DNA from: Fuerstiella sp.
GTDB lineage: Bacteria > Planctomycetota > Planctomycetia > Planctomycetales > Planctomycetaceae
Reading direction: 5' to 3'
DNA length: 64,000 nucleotides
Assembly (NCBI GenBank): GCA_022447225.1
Contig: JAKVAZ010000004.1
Span: 1-64,000, forward strand
The position numbers were made by a program, and so were the translations under genes. Shown here in pieces: positions 1 through 8,663 of the stretch (its first letter is position 1; each line of letters begins with the position of its first letter). A model generated the notes under the pieces. It did not search any database and had not been told where the DNA came from. It saw nothing but the letters and a program-made list of their open reading frames with translations.

Positions 1-117
1 GCGCATGATCAAAAAACGCAGTATCGTAAGAGATACGGAAGAGACTGCTGACCGTGCCGCGTAACTGGTACAGGGCTGAGCCCCGCTACTGAATCCGTAC
101 ATATTGAAAAGCATTGT
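1..117. other. Window-edge segment without an identifiable gene
   Basis: On the plus strand a reading frame is open from base 2 and ends at TAA 62-64. It could be the last 20 codons of a gene lying mostly outside the window, but so short a tail matches nothing I recognise. Bases 65-117 show no clear promoter or hairpin. Confidence 0.2.
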
Positions 118-207
118 ATGACTTCCGATACAATTTCATCGCTTCCTGTCACCGTTTTGATCGCGGCGAAGAATGAGGAAGACGCTGCTGAACGAAAGGC
201 GGCCTGA
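118..207 (+). pseudogene. Remnant of a family-2 glycosyltransferase start
   Basis: A 29-codon frame starts with ATG at 118 and ends with TGA at 205-207. Residues 10-20 (PVTVLIAAKNE) are the typical first beta strand and nucleotide-binding turn of a GT-A family-2 glycosyltransferase. The frame then runs into a short charged tail and stops. It is in the same reading frame as the intact glycosyltransferase that starts at 211, three bases after the stop, and that protein opens with the same kind of strand (VSVLILTLDEE). The simplest reading is an upstream tandem glycosyltransferase gene reduced to its first codons, perhaps joined to its own last codons by an internal deletion. Alternatively the stop is recent or a sequencing error and translation once ran through. 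The sequence alone does not separate these. Confidence 0.45.
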
Positions 208-210
208 ACG

Positions 211-1086
211 ATGGCAGGTGTCTCAGTTCTTATTCTTACCTTGGATGAAGAGAAGAATCTGCCCGCATGTTTATCAGCACTTTCCTGGTGCGATGACATC
301 CATATTGTTGATTCATTCAGTTCCGATGCAACTGTCAGCATCGCCCGGTCAGCGGATGCTCAGGTCATACAGCGAGCCTTTGACAGCTTCGCAGGGCAAA
401 GAAACTACGCACTTGACAGGATAAAATTTAAGCATGACTGGGTACTTCATCTGGATGCGGATGAAATCTGTACAGAGGAGCTTCGACGTGAGGTCTGTGA
501 GCAGACAGAGGAAACCGAATATGATGCTTTTCGTATCCCATCCAAAATGATGTTCATGGAAAAGTGGCTTAAGTTCTCTGGCATGTATCCCACGTATCAG
601 GTGCGACTGGGGCGACAGGACGGTTTTCGATTCAAACAGGTTGGCCACGGGCAACGGGAGGATCTCGATCCATCGTGTATCGGAACACTGCAAAGCCCAT
701 ACTGGCATTATTCATTTTCAAAGGGACTCGACGAGTGGTTTGATAAACATAATCGGTACTCGACACAGGAAGCTCTGAGGGTGGACGGCGCCGTCAATTT
801 GGATCTGGCAGGACTGTTCTCTCTTTCAGACACAACACGAAGAAGGCGTGCATTGAAGCAACTGTCCTTTCGGCTGCCCTTTCGTCCGACGCTCCGATTT
901 CTGTACATGTACCTGCTTCGCAGAGGAATTCTTGATGGAGTTGCCGGATACCGTTACTGCCGTCTTCTGTCGGTATACGAAGCGATGATTGATGCAAAAG
1001 TTGCCGTATCTCATCAACACACGGCAACGTTGCCATTGGAACGAAATACGGCAGACTATCACTTAACAGGCAGAAAAACGGCGTAG
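211..1086 (+). CDS. Glycosyltransferase family 2 (LPS-core WaaE/KdtX-like)
   Basis: This 291-aa protein has the GT-A glycosyltransferase layout. An N-terminal strand (VSVLILTLDEEKNL, residues 4-17) is followed by the IVDSFSSD nucleotide-binding turn near residue 34 and the metal-binding DADE motif (HLDADEICTEEL) near residue 80. The short length and the C-terminal region with repeated aromatic and arginine residues resemble WaaE/KdtX-type heptose or Kdo beta-1,4-glucosyltransferases that act at the cytoplasmic face of the inner membrane on lipopolysaccharide core. That sub-family is inference and the sugar and acceptor cannot be read from sequence. The ATG at 211 lies three bases after the stop of an upstream glycosyltransferase stub in the same frame. 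The gene converges with the helicase gene ending at 1143. Confidence 0.85.
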   Translation: MAGVSVLILTLDEEKNLPACLSALSWCDDIHIVDSFSSDATVSIARSADAQVIQRAFDSFAGQRNYALDRIKFKHDWVLHLDADEICTEELRREVCEQTEETEYDAFRIPSKMMFMEKWLKFSGMYPTYQVRLGRQDGFRFKQVGHGQREDLDPSCIGTLQSPYWHYSFSKGLDEWFDKHNRYSTQEALRVDGAVNLDLAGLFSLSDTTRRRRALKQLSFRLPFRPTLRFLYMYLLRRGILDGVAGYRYCRLLSVYEAMIDAKVAVSHQHTATLPLERNTADYHLTGRKTA

Positions 1087-1142
1087 TTTCCTGTGTTGAT
1101 TTTCTCTTTGCTGCTCTTCAGATTCCATAACGGCATCATCCG

Positions 1143-2972
1143 TCATGCGGCGTTAGATTGCGTCGGACCGATGGAACGGGCGCCATCATCGCTGCGGGCC
1201 CTGAGATCGAACAAACCAAAGATTTCATCCGCATTCAGACTCAGCGACACGTCATCGTTGTCTCCGTCCCCCAGAATCGAATCAAACAGTTCGCGTTTTT
1301 CCCGCAGTACTCGGTCGATGCGTTCTTCGATTGTGTTCGCGCAGATGAATCGAGTAACAATCACAGGATTCTGCTGGCCAATGCGATGGGCTCGGTTGAT
1401 CGCCTGATCTTCAACGGCCGGATTCCACCATCGATCGAATAAGAATACGTAAGCAGCGAATTGCAGATTCAGTCCGACTGCACCTGTACCGTAGCTCATT
1501 AACAGCAGATGAGCATCCGGATCGTGCTGGAACTGGTCCAGAATAGGCTCACGTTTTTTCGACGGAACACCACCGTGATAGATCAACGGATTGAATGGCT
1601 GTAATCGTGTTTCCAGCCAGTCAAGGGATTTGGTCCACTGACTAAACAGGATCGCTTTTCCGCCGCTGGCCGATATTTCTTCCATGTCAGCCATCAGTCG
1701 TTCCAGCTTCGTACTTTCGCCAGTCAGCGGATCAAAGTTGGTGATCTGTTTCAAACGAAGCACAAGTTCAAATACATGCTGTACGGTGATGGCGTCCCCA
1801 AGATCATTTAGCTGCACGATCCCTTCTTTTTCCGCTGTACGGTATGCCGATTCCTGAGCGTCTGAGAGCTGAAGTTCAGCGTCGCGGTCGATGCGAGGCG
1901 GCATGTCCGTCATCACGAGGTCTTTGGTTCGACGCAGGATGTGTTCGTTGGCAAGTTTTGACAATTGGCGCAAATCCGGAACAGCTTGATTTGGAACGAC
2001 TTCCAGAAATTCGAAGAGGGAAACCAGTTCCTCCGGACGATTCTCAATCGGTGTCCCTGTGAGTGCCCAGTTTCGACGGCGTTCGATGTTTCGGGCAACC
2101 TGAGCCGTCCGCGAGTTGCGGTTTTTGATTCTTTGGGCTTCGTCCAATACGAGCAGGTCGAACTTCGGCCGCTCTTCGTCAGGTATTTCCGGCAGGTCAC
2201 GTGTCATGAGTTCGTAGTTTGCAATGAGAATCGGGACCCCGGGCATTGTCCACAACATACGACGTCGAGTGGAATTTCCTTCTATCGTGACGACGGGTAG
2301 TTCCTCCGCCCACATACGGAACTCACGCTGCCAGTTTGGAATCAGCGGTTTCGGGCAAATCAGCAGGATCCTCCGGATCTGACCGGCTCGCAGCAGCAGG
2401 CGGATCCCCGTAATGGTTTGCATTGTTTTTCCCAGACCCATCTCATCTGCCAGCAGAGCAGAATGTCGTGCAAACAGCCATGCGATCCCTTCGTACTGAT
2501 AAGGAAACGGTTCGAACGGCATGATCAGTTCCTGGCCCGCCAGCCATGTTTCCAAGGGCGGCTGCAGCAGATAAAACAGGCGATCCTGCAGCGAAACAGC
2601 TCCCGGCGGTGGTTTTACTCGCGTACGTTTATGCTGGCGGCTGTTGGATGATGCTGTTGTAGAATTTCTCCTGGATTCAATTTTGCGCAGGTTTGTTCCG
2701 TCACTGGCAGTTTCAGTCACATCTCCCGTGGGCAGGAATTCAGCTCCTTCCGGAAGGGTCAGGCCTATACACCTCACAGGAATTTTACGCGGTTTCCACG
2801 AGGGCACGAAAGCCGGTTCCATCCCCAGTGGGACTGCCTGAACGTCCAGTCGAGGTAGTCGCTGCAGGGCCGGATTGAAACCAGACGCAATGGTGTCAAT
2901 ATCCAGCGACAAATCAACTTTGGCGCATGTAACGTTTTGCGCCGCCAACCCTGGAGTGCCTGCTTTAGTCAT
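1143..2972 (-). CDS. SNF2-family DEAD/DEAH-box helicase
   Basis: This 609-aa ATP-dependent DNA translocase carries the full SNF2 motif set. It has Walker A DEMGLGKT (about 176-183), the DEAQ box (277-280), motif [13 protein letters not shown] (about 303-312), and the C-terminal helicase lobe ending in motif [14 protein letters not shown] (about 531-542), which is characteristic of SNF2/RapA-like remodellers. Residues 1-130 lack the usual SNF2 accessory domain and are low in recognisable motifs. A basic serine-rich linker lies around 100-122. The start ATG overlaps the stop of the upstream 172-aa gene (ATGA at 2969-2972), which implies translational coupling. Its exact role (repair, transcription recycling or nucleoid remodelling) is unknown. 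Confidence 0.93.
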   Translation of the reverse strand: MTKAGTPGLAAQNVTCAKVDLSLDIDTIASGFNPALQRLPRLDVQAVPLGMEPAFVPSWKPRKIPVRCIGLTLPEGAEFLPTGDVTETASDGTNLRKIESRRNSTTASSNSRQHKRTRVKPPPGAVSLQDRLFYLLQPPLETWLAGQELIMPFEPFPYQYEGIAWLFARHSALLADEMGLGKTMQTITGIRLLLRAGQIRRILLICPKPLIPNWQREFRMWAEELPVVTIEGNSTRRRMLWTMPGVPILIANYELMTRDLPEIPDEERPKFDLLVLDEAQRIKNRNSRTAQVARNIERRRNWALTGTPIENRPEELVSLFEFLEVVPNQAVPDLRQLSKLANEHILRRTKDLVMTDMPPRIDRDAELQLSDAQESAYRTAEKEGIVQLNDLGDAITVQHVFELVLRLKQITNFDPLTGESTKLERLMADMEEISASGGKAILFSQWTKSLDWLETRLQPFNPLIYHGGVPSKKREPILDQFQHDPDAHLLLMSYGTGAVGLNLQFAAYVFLFDRWWNPAVEDQAINRAHRIGQQNPVIVTRFICANTIEERIDRVLREKRELFDSILGDGDNDDVSLSLNADEIFGLFDLRARSDDGARSIGPTQSNAA

Positions 2973-3487
2973 CGCGTCAGCACCGATTTGACGGTTTCAC
3001 TCAGAGCTGCATGGACACGTTCCATAGGCTCTTCAAGATCGGCCTGATCGGGTACCAGATGTATCCGGCCCTCAAGCAGGTCCGCATCAGCGGTGTGATC
3101 ACTGTGGAAGTGCAGGCACCTTCCGCCCATCATCCGGGTTATTGTGGCACCGGCCGCAGCAGTATCGCTGAGATACGCGACGGGTGTTTCAGTGTGGTTC
3201 CGCAGTTCAAGCATTTCTTCATCACGAACAACCACCAGATCCGGCTTAATTCCAACTCGCTGCAACAGTGTACTGCCGATCAGTTCACCAAGAAGCCAGG
3301 ATTTGAGTGCCCGTCCGTAGAGAATTTCCTGGGTGCGGTCGGGTTTGACCGGAGTGGTGCACTGAAATTCGAGTGGCCGACCGTTGTGGCTGGTGACAAG
3401 CAGCCCACCCACGTGGCCTCGACCGTCCACTTCAAGTGCCGCCATGAAACCCAGGCGAAACTTCTCTGCCGTACGAATGGCCGACAT
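2969..3487 (-). CDS. Uncharacterised protein coupled to the SNF2 helicase
   Basis: This 172-aa soluble protein has no signal peptide or membrane segment. I do not recognise the family. It reads as an alternating alpha/beta fold. The middle has a hydrophobic strand ([12 protein letters not shown]) followed by a small-residue turn with several Ala and Thr, and a histidine-rich stretch (HFHSDH) lies around residues 125-130, which could bind metal. The stop codon overlaps the helicase start by four bases, so the two proteins are probably made together and may work together. Placing it as a helicase partner is inference from coupling only. Confidence 0.7.
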   Translation of the reverse strand: MSAIRTAEKFRLGFMAALEVDGRGHVGGLLVTSHNGRPLEFQCTTPVKPDRTQEILYGRALKSWLLGELIGSTLLQRVGIKPDLVVVRDEEMLELRNHTETPVAYLSDTAAAGATITRMMGGRCLHFHSDHTADADLLEGRIHLVPDQADLEEPMERVHAALSETVKSVLTR

Positions 3488-3660
3488 TCAACGTCTTTCG
3501 CTGCGAGGTCTGACCGGCAGATTCTGCCGGTGTTGTTCCCACGGTTTTGCGGTAGCAGTGAATCTGTGTGAGTCATCGACGTAACGGATATGACGGCTTT
3601 AGCGGTTCGGCAATCCACCGGGGTTGTCGTCAAAGATGGCGGCAGTCGACGCCTGTCTTT

Positions 3661-4713
3661 CTACCCGTCCAGATGTTGTGCAAACCATCTGCGAACCTGC
3701 TGCCACATCGCTTCAGAGAGTACATGACCGGCACCGGTTTCAATGTATGAACTAAACTGAGCCGATGCATCCTGATCGGCATAGACCTGAGAAATTCGCC
3801 GGATTCCTTCGCGGGCATGCTCGATCGGAGACCCCGTGTCGTTCTCACCCAGATTCAGATGCAACGCTCGAGGAGCAATGAGTGAAGCGATTTCAGGAGT
3901 GTCACCGTACCGAAACCAGCCTGGCACAAAGTTGGGAAAACAATGCAGCAGATGGTGGTCGTGGATAGCCGAATAGGTTGGCAGACAGCAATTGCTAACC
4001 AGTGCCTTGAGGCGAGGTTCATGAGGTCCCACGAGCCAAGTGTGAGTAGACCCCATGGAGTGGCCGTAACAACCCAGGTGATCGGCATCGACCTCCGGCC
4101 TTTCACACAGAAAATCGACCGCGCGACGCATATCCAGGATGTTCTTCCACGCCATACAACGTCCGTCAACGATGTATCGCAAAAACTCAAATCGTTCGTA
4201 CTTCATTCCGGGCAGCCTGCCGGTTGGATCCCGACGTTCTTCAAAGCACAGTGCATCCGGGCACAGCGTAACGTATCCTTGTTTTGCGAGTGCAACTCCC
4301 GTGTGATGCATGGAATTTCCGGCGAATCCCGCAGGTTCGGATTTTCCCAGCTCGTATTGTCCTGCGTGCTGATGCCAGACCGCCACAGCGGGAGCCGGAT
4401 TTTCGGCATCCACACCGTCCGGAATCAGCAGATACGCTGCAACCCGGTCACCTGGCTCAACCTCATACGTAACCGACTCAATTCGATATCCATTTTTATG
4501 AATTGTTTCACGAAGTTGTGGTCTCAACGGACATGGATCCGGCCACGGTCCACCCAGGCACTGCACCAGCTGTCTGCGAAGCTGATCAGGAGACAATTCT
4601 GCAGCATCGTTACGACCTGTGCCGGCATGCGAAATTTCTGCCGTTAACCCGCCTGACAGCACACCAGCTGCCGTTAGTTTGATGATATTGCGCCGCGTCT
4701 GAATGTCCTGCAT
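3661..4713 (-). CDS. TAT-exported alpha/beta hydrolase (dienelactone hydrolase/acetyl-xylan-esterase-like)
   Basis: The 350-aa product begins with a twin-arginine-like leader: TRRNIIKLTAAG at residues 6-17 followed by a hydrophobic Ala/Gly run, so export in folded form is likely. The body is an alpha/beta hydrolase. The nucleophile elbow GHSMGS lies near residue 218, a candidate acid is in the NLGENDTGSP segment near 292, and the catalytic His is probably GAGHVLSE near 328. A WHQHAG motif lies on the oxyanion side. Such proteins are common in planctomycetes near polysaccharide and sulfatase genes and often act as esterases. The substrate here is unknown. The gene stands alone on its strand, with about 170 bases to the next gene downstream. 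Confidence 0.82.
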   Translation of the reverse strand: MQDIQTRRNIIKLTAAGVLSGGLTAEISHAGTGRNDAAELSPDQLRRQLVQCLGGPWPDPCPLRPQLRETIHKNGYRIESVTYEVEPGDRVAAYLLIPDGVDAENPAPAVAVWHQHAGQYELGKSEPAGFAGNSMHHTGVALAKQGYVTLCPDALCFEERRDPTGRLPGMKYERFEFLRYIVDGRCMAWKNILDMRRAVDFLCERPEVDADHLGCYGHSMGSTHTWLVGPHEPRLKALVSNCCLPTYSAIHDHHLLHCFPNFVPGWFRYGDTPEIASLIAPRALHLNLGENDTGSPIEHAREGIRRISQVYADQDASAQFSSYIETGAGHVLSEAMWQQVRRWFAQHLDG

Positions 4714-5020
4714 CTTAGATCTGTCCAGGTTTGGCTGATAGAATTTCGAAAATCGAGATACGTTACATCCCGGATACGCTGACCGGAATCACCTGGCAGA
4801 ACAGGATCCAGACTGCTGGTTTCTGTTCCTGCGAAACTGAGTTGCCGAAAGACTTCCGAAACTCACATAGAAGCTGTGGTGCGATGGAAACTGACCAGGT
4901 TTCAATATCAGCAGAGTGGTATAATGAAAAAATTCAGTCCATTCACCCTCCGGAGAACATCCGGCCTGTCGTACCAGGACAGAACTGCTTGCGGTTGGGT
5001 TCGCCCCTGGCGGGGAACCA
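4714..5020. other. Intergenic region between hydrolase and MaoC-like gene
   Basis: These 307 bases lie downstream of the MaoC-like gene and upstream of the hydrolase gene, both on the minus strand. I see no RNA gene, strong hairpin with a T-run, or convincing open frame. It presumably holds the hydrolase promoter. Confidence 0.4.
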
Positions 5021-5494
5021 TTACCGCATGTAGAGCGTCAGCATTCGATACAGCACGGACGGAGTATCTTCTCCTACAACATGAACCGCGACGGACGTTT
5101 TCACGAGCGTTCCTGTATCTTTTTCCAAAGCCTTCAACAATCGAGCACGTGCATGAACGCGGGATCCGCTCGGAACCGGCGCCACGAATCTCAGTGTATC
5201 TGCTCCGTAATTGACAATATTTCGCCAACCAACGATCGGAAGCTGCCCCAGAACCAGTTTAGGTACCAGACTGAGGGTCAGAAATCCGTGTGCAATCGTA
5301 CCACCAAAGGGACCTGTACTCGCACGATCAGTGTCAACATGGATCCACTGATGATCACCTGTCACATTGGCAAAGGTATTGATCATTTCCTGTGTGACAT
5401 CCATCGACTGACCAAACTCACCGAAATCATGAGTGTTTGCTGCAAACTCATTGATCGCTTCAATATCGTCAAATTCAAGTTGAGTCATTGGCAT
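5021..5494 (-). CDS. MaoC-like (R)-specific enoyl-CoA hydratase
   Basis: This 157-aa single hot-dog-fold protein has the MaoC/PhaJ hydratase motif. TGDHQWIHVD around residues 44-53 supplies the catalytic Asp and His, and FGGTIAHGFLTLSL follows about ten residues later, forming the central helix of the hot dog. The length is typical for the small dimeric enzymes that hydrate trans-2-enoyl-CoA to (R)-3-hydroxyacyl-CoA. No fatty-acid or polyhydroxyalkanoate gene is adjacent, so the pathway is open. Two ATG codons lie six bases apart at the start, and either could be used. Confidence 0.87.
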   Translation of the reverse strand: MPMTQLEFDDIEAINEFAANTHDFGEFGQSMDVTQEMINTFANVTGDHQWIHVDTDRASTGPFGGTIAHGFLTLSLVPKLVLGQLPIVGWRNIVNYGADTLRFVAPVPSGSRVHARARLLKALEKDTGTLVKTSVAVHVVGEDTPSVLYRMLTLYMR

Positions 5495-5811
5495 CGGGTC
5501 TTAGCTGAATCTTCCAGGCATTCGGTCAGACTGAAATGGATCCGGGGTCACCTGTGGCACCTCAGACACCACGTAATGTACCAGCTATGTTGGCTCATGC
5601 CACATACGCTGAATCAGGAGCAAAAAAAAACGACGCAGTCCACACCAGACTCACTGTTGCTCTGGTTTCCATGATTTGGCGGACTTACCTCAGACCATTT
5701 TCCTCGATACACTAATAATGGGAGTCCATATGTGTATGCGCTCGACAATCCCGGTGACAACGTGCCACCCGCTTCACTTTTTCCGAACCTGCACCAACTA
5801 AAAAGACTGTC
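5495..5811. other. Divergent intergenic region (MaoC-like / HtrA-like genes)
   Basis: About 317 bases separate two divergently oriented genes, so promoters for both are expected here. An A-run lies around 5621-5629. I could not pick out confident -35/-10 elements or an operator. Confidence 0.35.
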
Positions 5812-7755
5812 TTGACCCGACAAAATCTGATGATTCTCGGAATTGCGGCACTCACGCTGCCGAACTGTGCGGCCGATCAACTCGGTTCGGCAGTTCGGTC
5901 GGCAATCATAAAGGTCAGCCCCTCTGTCGTACGTATTCAGATCGTCGGCACTCCGGATCGTTCCGGAAAAATTGCTTCGCGGGTGACCACGGGAGTTGTG
6001 GTCTCCGCTGATGGTGAAATTATCTCAAGCAGCTTTTGTTTTGGCAGTGAAATTTCTGCTGTATTTGTCAGTACCGGCGATGGCCGGCGCCACAGTGCCG
6101 AGGTCGTGGCAACAGATCATGTCCGTAAATTGACACTGCTTCGAACGAGTGCGCGGCAACTCATTCCCCCTGCCTGGGCTTTGAAAAATCCCTCTGTCGG
6201 TGCGTGGGCAGTTGCAGTCGGAAGATTCTATGACTCTTCGAAACCGTCTGCATCCCTGGGAGTGATCAGTGCTGTCAACAGAATTCACGGCCTGGCGATC
6301 CAGACAGACGCAAAGGTCTCACCGATCAACTACGGCGGGCCATTACTCGCCATGGATGGACGTGTGTCCGGGATTCTTGTTCCACTGGCTCCGGGAAATA
6401 CGTCGACCGGCGTTGCTGCCGGTGTACAGTGGTACGATTCAGGAATTGGATTCGCTATTCCGTCCGAAGATGTTCTGGACAGTGCTCAACGTCTGCGACC
6501 GGGCATCGACCGCAGGCATGGATTCCTAGGAATCAACCTTGCTACACCTAACCCACTGTCTGCAAAGACTGAGGTGAAAAATATACATCCAGGTTCACCG
6601 GCTGATGTCGGAGGCATAAAAGCTGGAGATCAGATCCTGTCCGTAAATGGTCACAAACTCCAACGTGCGGGAATATTCCAAAGTATTCTCAGGAGCGCCT
6701 GGGCAGGAAATTCAATGTCATTCATCGTGCGTCGTGGCAGCGAAGAAAGACACATCGATGTGACACTGTCAGACGAGGTCTCCGTCCCCGAACGCGGGTG
6801 GCTGGGAGTGCTGGCATTGACAACGGCAGGAAATGAGGAGGAGCAGGGGGTTGTGGTGGGAGTTCCCGGCAACTCACCCGCTTCCGCTGCCGGAATGCCG
6901 GCCCGCTGCATCGTGACTCAGGTGGATGGAATTGAAGTCGGTCACCTTAATCAATTCCGAGATGTTCTGAAGGAAGTCACCGCAGGATCAACACATCAAC
7001 TTACCTTTGCTTTGGCCGATCGGTCAGGAAAAATTCGGACAGTATCGATTGTGGCCGAAAGCACGCAGGAGCGGGACGTTTCACTGCTGACACAGGAACT
7101 TGCTGCCATTCAGACGATTGTACCGGCTGATGCCACTGCACCTGACTGGACACAATCCGTTGTCAGTCTCAGCCAGGGCGGACAGGTTTGGCTTCTGGGA
7201 CCGAAAAAACGCCTGGTCGGAGTTGAACCGGGTGTCGTGATCATGCTTCATGACGGACCACCGGTAACAGAAACACTCGTACAGGACTGGCGCAGAGTGT
7301 GTCAGCAGTACCAAATGGTACTGGCGGTCGTATATCATGACGATGCAGTTCCAATGGATACGTTCAACGTACCCGGAAGTGTGATGGCCGTTGTAGGGAA
7401 TTTTGGAACAATTGATCCGGATCGAATCGCTCTCCTCACACGTCAGTCTCACGCAGAGTTTGTCACTCAGCTGTTTCTGGATCCGCGTCTGCCCCAAATG
7501 CGACATGCGATATTTCTTGGATGCCGACCACTGATCGTCGGAGTGTCCCTTCAAAACGTCTACCAAAAGAATTCGTCATTACTTTTCTTTCGTAACGATA
7601 GCGACAAACAGTCCCAAGCACTGTCGACAGCTGCCGTTGCAGCACTGCAGAACGCCGGAGCCACCGTTGTCGTGAGTCCTTCTTCAGCTGACATTCCAGG
7701 TATTGAGCTGGCCGATGAGATTGCAGGCTGGATGCTGCTGCAGACACTCCGATAG
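5812..7755 (+). CDS. HtrA-like two-PDZ protein lacking the protease catalytic triad
   Basis: The 647-aa protein starts at TTG 5812, which gives a usable signal peptide (Arg at position 3, hydrophobic core 7-16). An ATG six codons on would remove the positive charge. Residues 28-225 follow the trypsin/HtrA fold, but the catalytic residues are gone. The usual His segment reads SSSFCF (about 72-77), the Asp position is Lys or Leu (RKLTLL, 105-110), and the GNSGGP serine is tyrosine (INYGGPLL, Tyr174). Two PDZ domains follow, about 237-318 and 329-412, each with a GSPA/NSPA carboxylate-binding neighbourhood. Residues 420-647 are an extra domain I do not recognise. It is probably a periplasmic binding or scaffold protein, not a protease. 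uppP begins 11 bases downstream and is likely co-transcribed. Confidence 0.85.
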   Translation: MTRQNLMILGIAALTLPNCAADQLGSAVRSAIIKVSPSVVRIQIVGTPDRSGKIASRVTTGVVVSADGEIISSSFCFGSEISAVFVSTGDGRRHSAEVVATDHVRKLTLLRTSARQLIPPAWALKNPSVGAWAVAVGRFYDSSKPSASLGVISAVNRIHGLAIQTDAKVSPINYGGPLLAMDGRVSGILVPLAPGNTSTGVAAGVQWYDSGIGFAIPSEDVLDSAQRLRPGIDRRHGFLGINLATPNPLSAKTEVKNIHPGSPADVGGIKAGDQILSVNGHKLQRAGIFQSILRSAWAGNSMSFIVRRGSEERHIDVTLSDEVSVPERGWLGVLALTTAGNEEEQGVVVGVPGNSPASAAGMPARCIVTQVDGIEVGHLNQFRDVLKEVTAGSTHQLTFALADRSGKIRTVSIVAESTQERDVSLLTQELAAIQTIVPADATAPDWTQSVVSLSQGGQVWLLGPKKRLVGVEPGVVIMLHDGPPVTETLVQDWRRVCQQYQMVLAVVYHDDAVPMDTFNVPGSVMAVVGNFGTIDPDRIALLTRQSHAEFVTQLFLDPRLPQMRHAIFLGCRPLIVGVSLQNVYQKNSSLLFFRNDSDKQSQALSTAAVAALQNAGATVVVSPSSADIPGIELADEIAGWMLLQTLR

Positions 7756-7766
7756 GGTCCTCAACA

Positions 7767-8663
7767 ATGATGGAATACTTTCATGCAGCGATACTGGGGA
7801 TCGTGCAGGGCATTGCGGAATTCCTCCCTGTCAGCTCTTCCGGACATCTTGTGATCGTGGATGAACTGCTCAAACACTATAGTGGGACGACAATTCCAAC
7901 AGAATCAGTGACGATGTCCGTCTCGCTGCACTTTGGCACACTACTTTCAATTTTGGTTGTTTATCGCAGCGAATTGTCAGGAATTGTAAAGAACAAGCAC
8001 CTGATGGGGCTCATTGTACTGGCAACGATTCCAGTTGGCATGGCGGGCATATTTCTGCATGATCGGGTTGATTCACTGTTTAACACACCGTTACCGGCAG
8101 GTGGAGCATTGATTGTAACGGCCGTCCTGCTTGTGGCAGGACGACAACTTCAACGTCAGCAGCAGCAAACAAGACAACTCAGCGTTTCAACAGCCGGGAT
8201 TGTCGGCCTGTTTCAGGCAATTGCTATCGTTCCAGGTATTTCACGATCCGGCAGTACGATTGCCGCCGGACTGGCCTGCGGACTGAATCGCGAACAGGCA
8301 GCAAGGTTTTCATTTCTGATCGCGGTCCCCGCTGTCGCCGGCGCAGCCTTCGTTAAAGCCAAAAGCCTGGCTACCGGAGAAACCTCCGTCGAAGCGAATC
8401 TGCTTCCAGTGGCTCTGGGAACTCTGCTGGCATTCCTGGTCGGAATAGCAACACTGTCCTGGCTGTTGACAATTGTGACGGCTGATCGTCTGCACTGGTT
8501 CGCCGGCTACTGTGCGCTGGCCGGAATAACCACGATCCTGTGGCAGCTGTCGCTTACGTCATCAGATGGACATGAATCTGCGTCCCATCCCGTACGAAAC
8601 CACGTTGCACAAAAAGCATTGCATTCTGTCAGACAGTCAGACCGGACGTTGCTGTTCCCCTGA
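7767..8663 (+). CDS. uppP: Undecaprenyl-diphosphatase
   Basis: This 298-aa polytopic inner-membrane enzyme removes a phosphate from undecaprenyl diphosphate so the lipid carrier can be reused for peptidoglycan and surface polysaccharides. Both BacA/UppP signatures are present: GIAEFLPVSSSGH near residues 15-27 (catalytic Glu and SSSGH) and PGISRSGSTI near 153-162 (catalytic Arg). About seven to eight hydrophobic segments are visible. The last roughly 30 residues form a hydrophilic tail. The gene follows the HtrA-like gene after 11 bases. Its last 27 bases overlap the end of the convergent giant gene on the other strand. Confidence 0.95.
   Translation: MMEYFHAAILGIVQGIAEFLPVSSSGHLVIVDELLKHYSGTTIPTESVTMSVSLHFGTLLSILVVYRSELSGIVKNKHLMGLIVLATIPVGMAGIFLHDRVDSLFNTPLPAGGALIVTAVLLVAGRQLQRQQQQTRQLSVSTAGIVGLFQAIAIVPGISRSGSTIAAGLACGLNREQAARFSFLIAVPAVAGAAFVKAKSLATGETSVEANLLPVALGTLLAFLVGIATLSWLLTIVTADRLHWFAGYCALAGITTILWQLSLTSSDGHESASHPVRNHVAQKALHSVRQSDRTLLFP

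Noticed and set aside
5031-5674. Long plus-strand frame opposite the MaoC-like gene
   Set aside because: It lies antisense to a gene with clear catalytic motifs and has no motif of its own.
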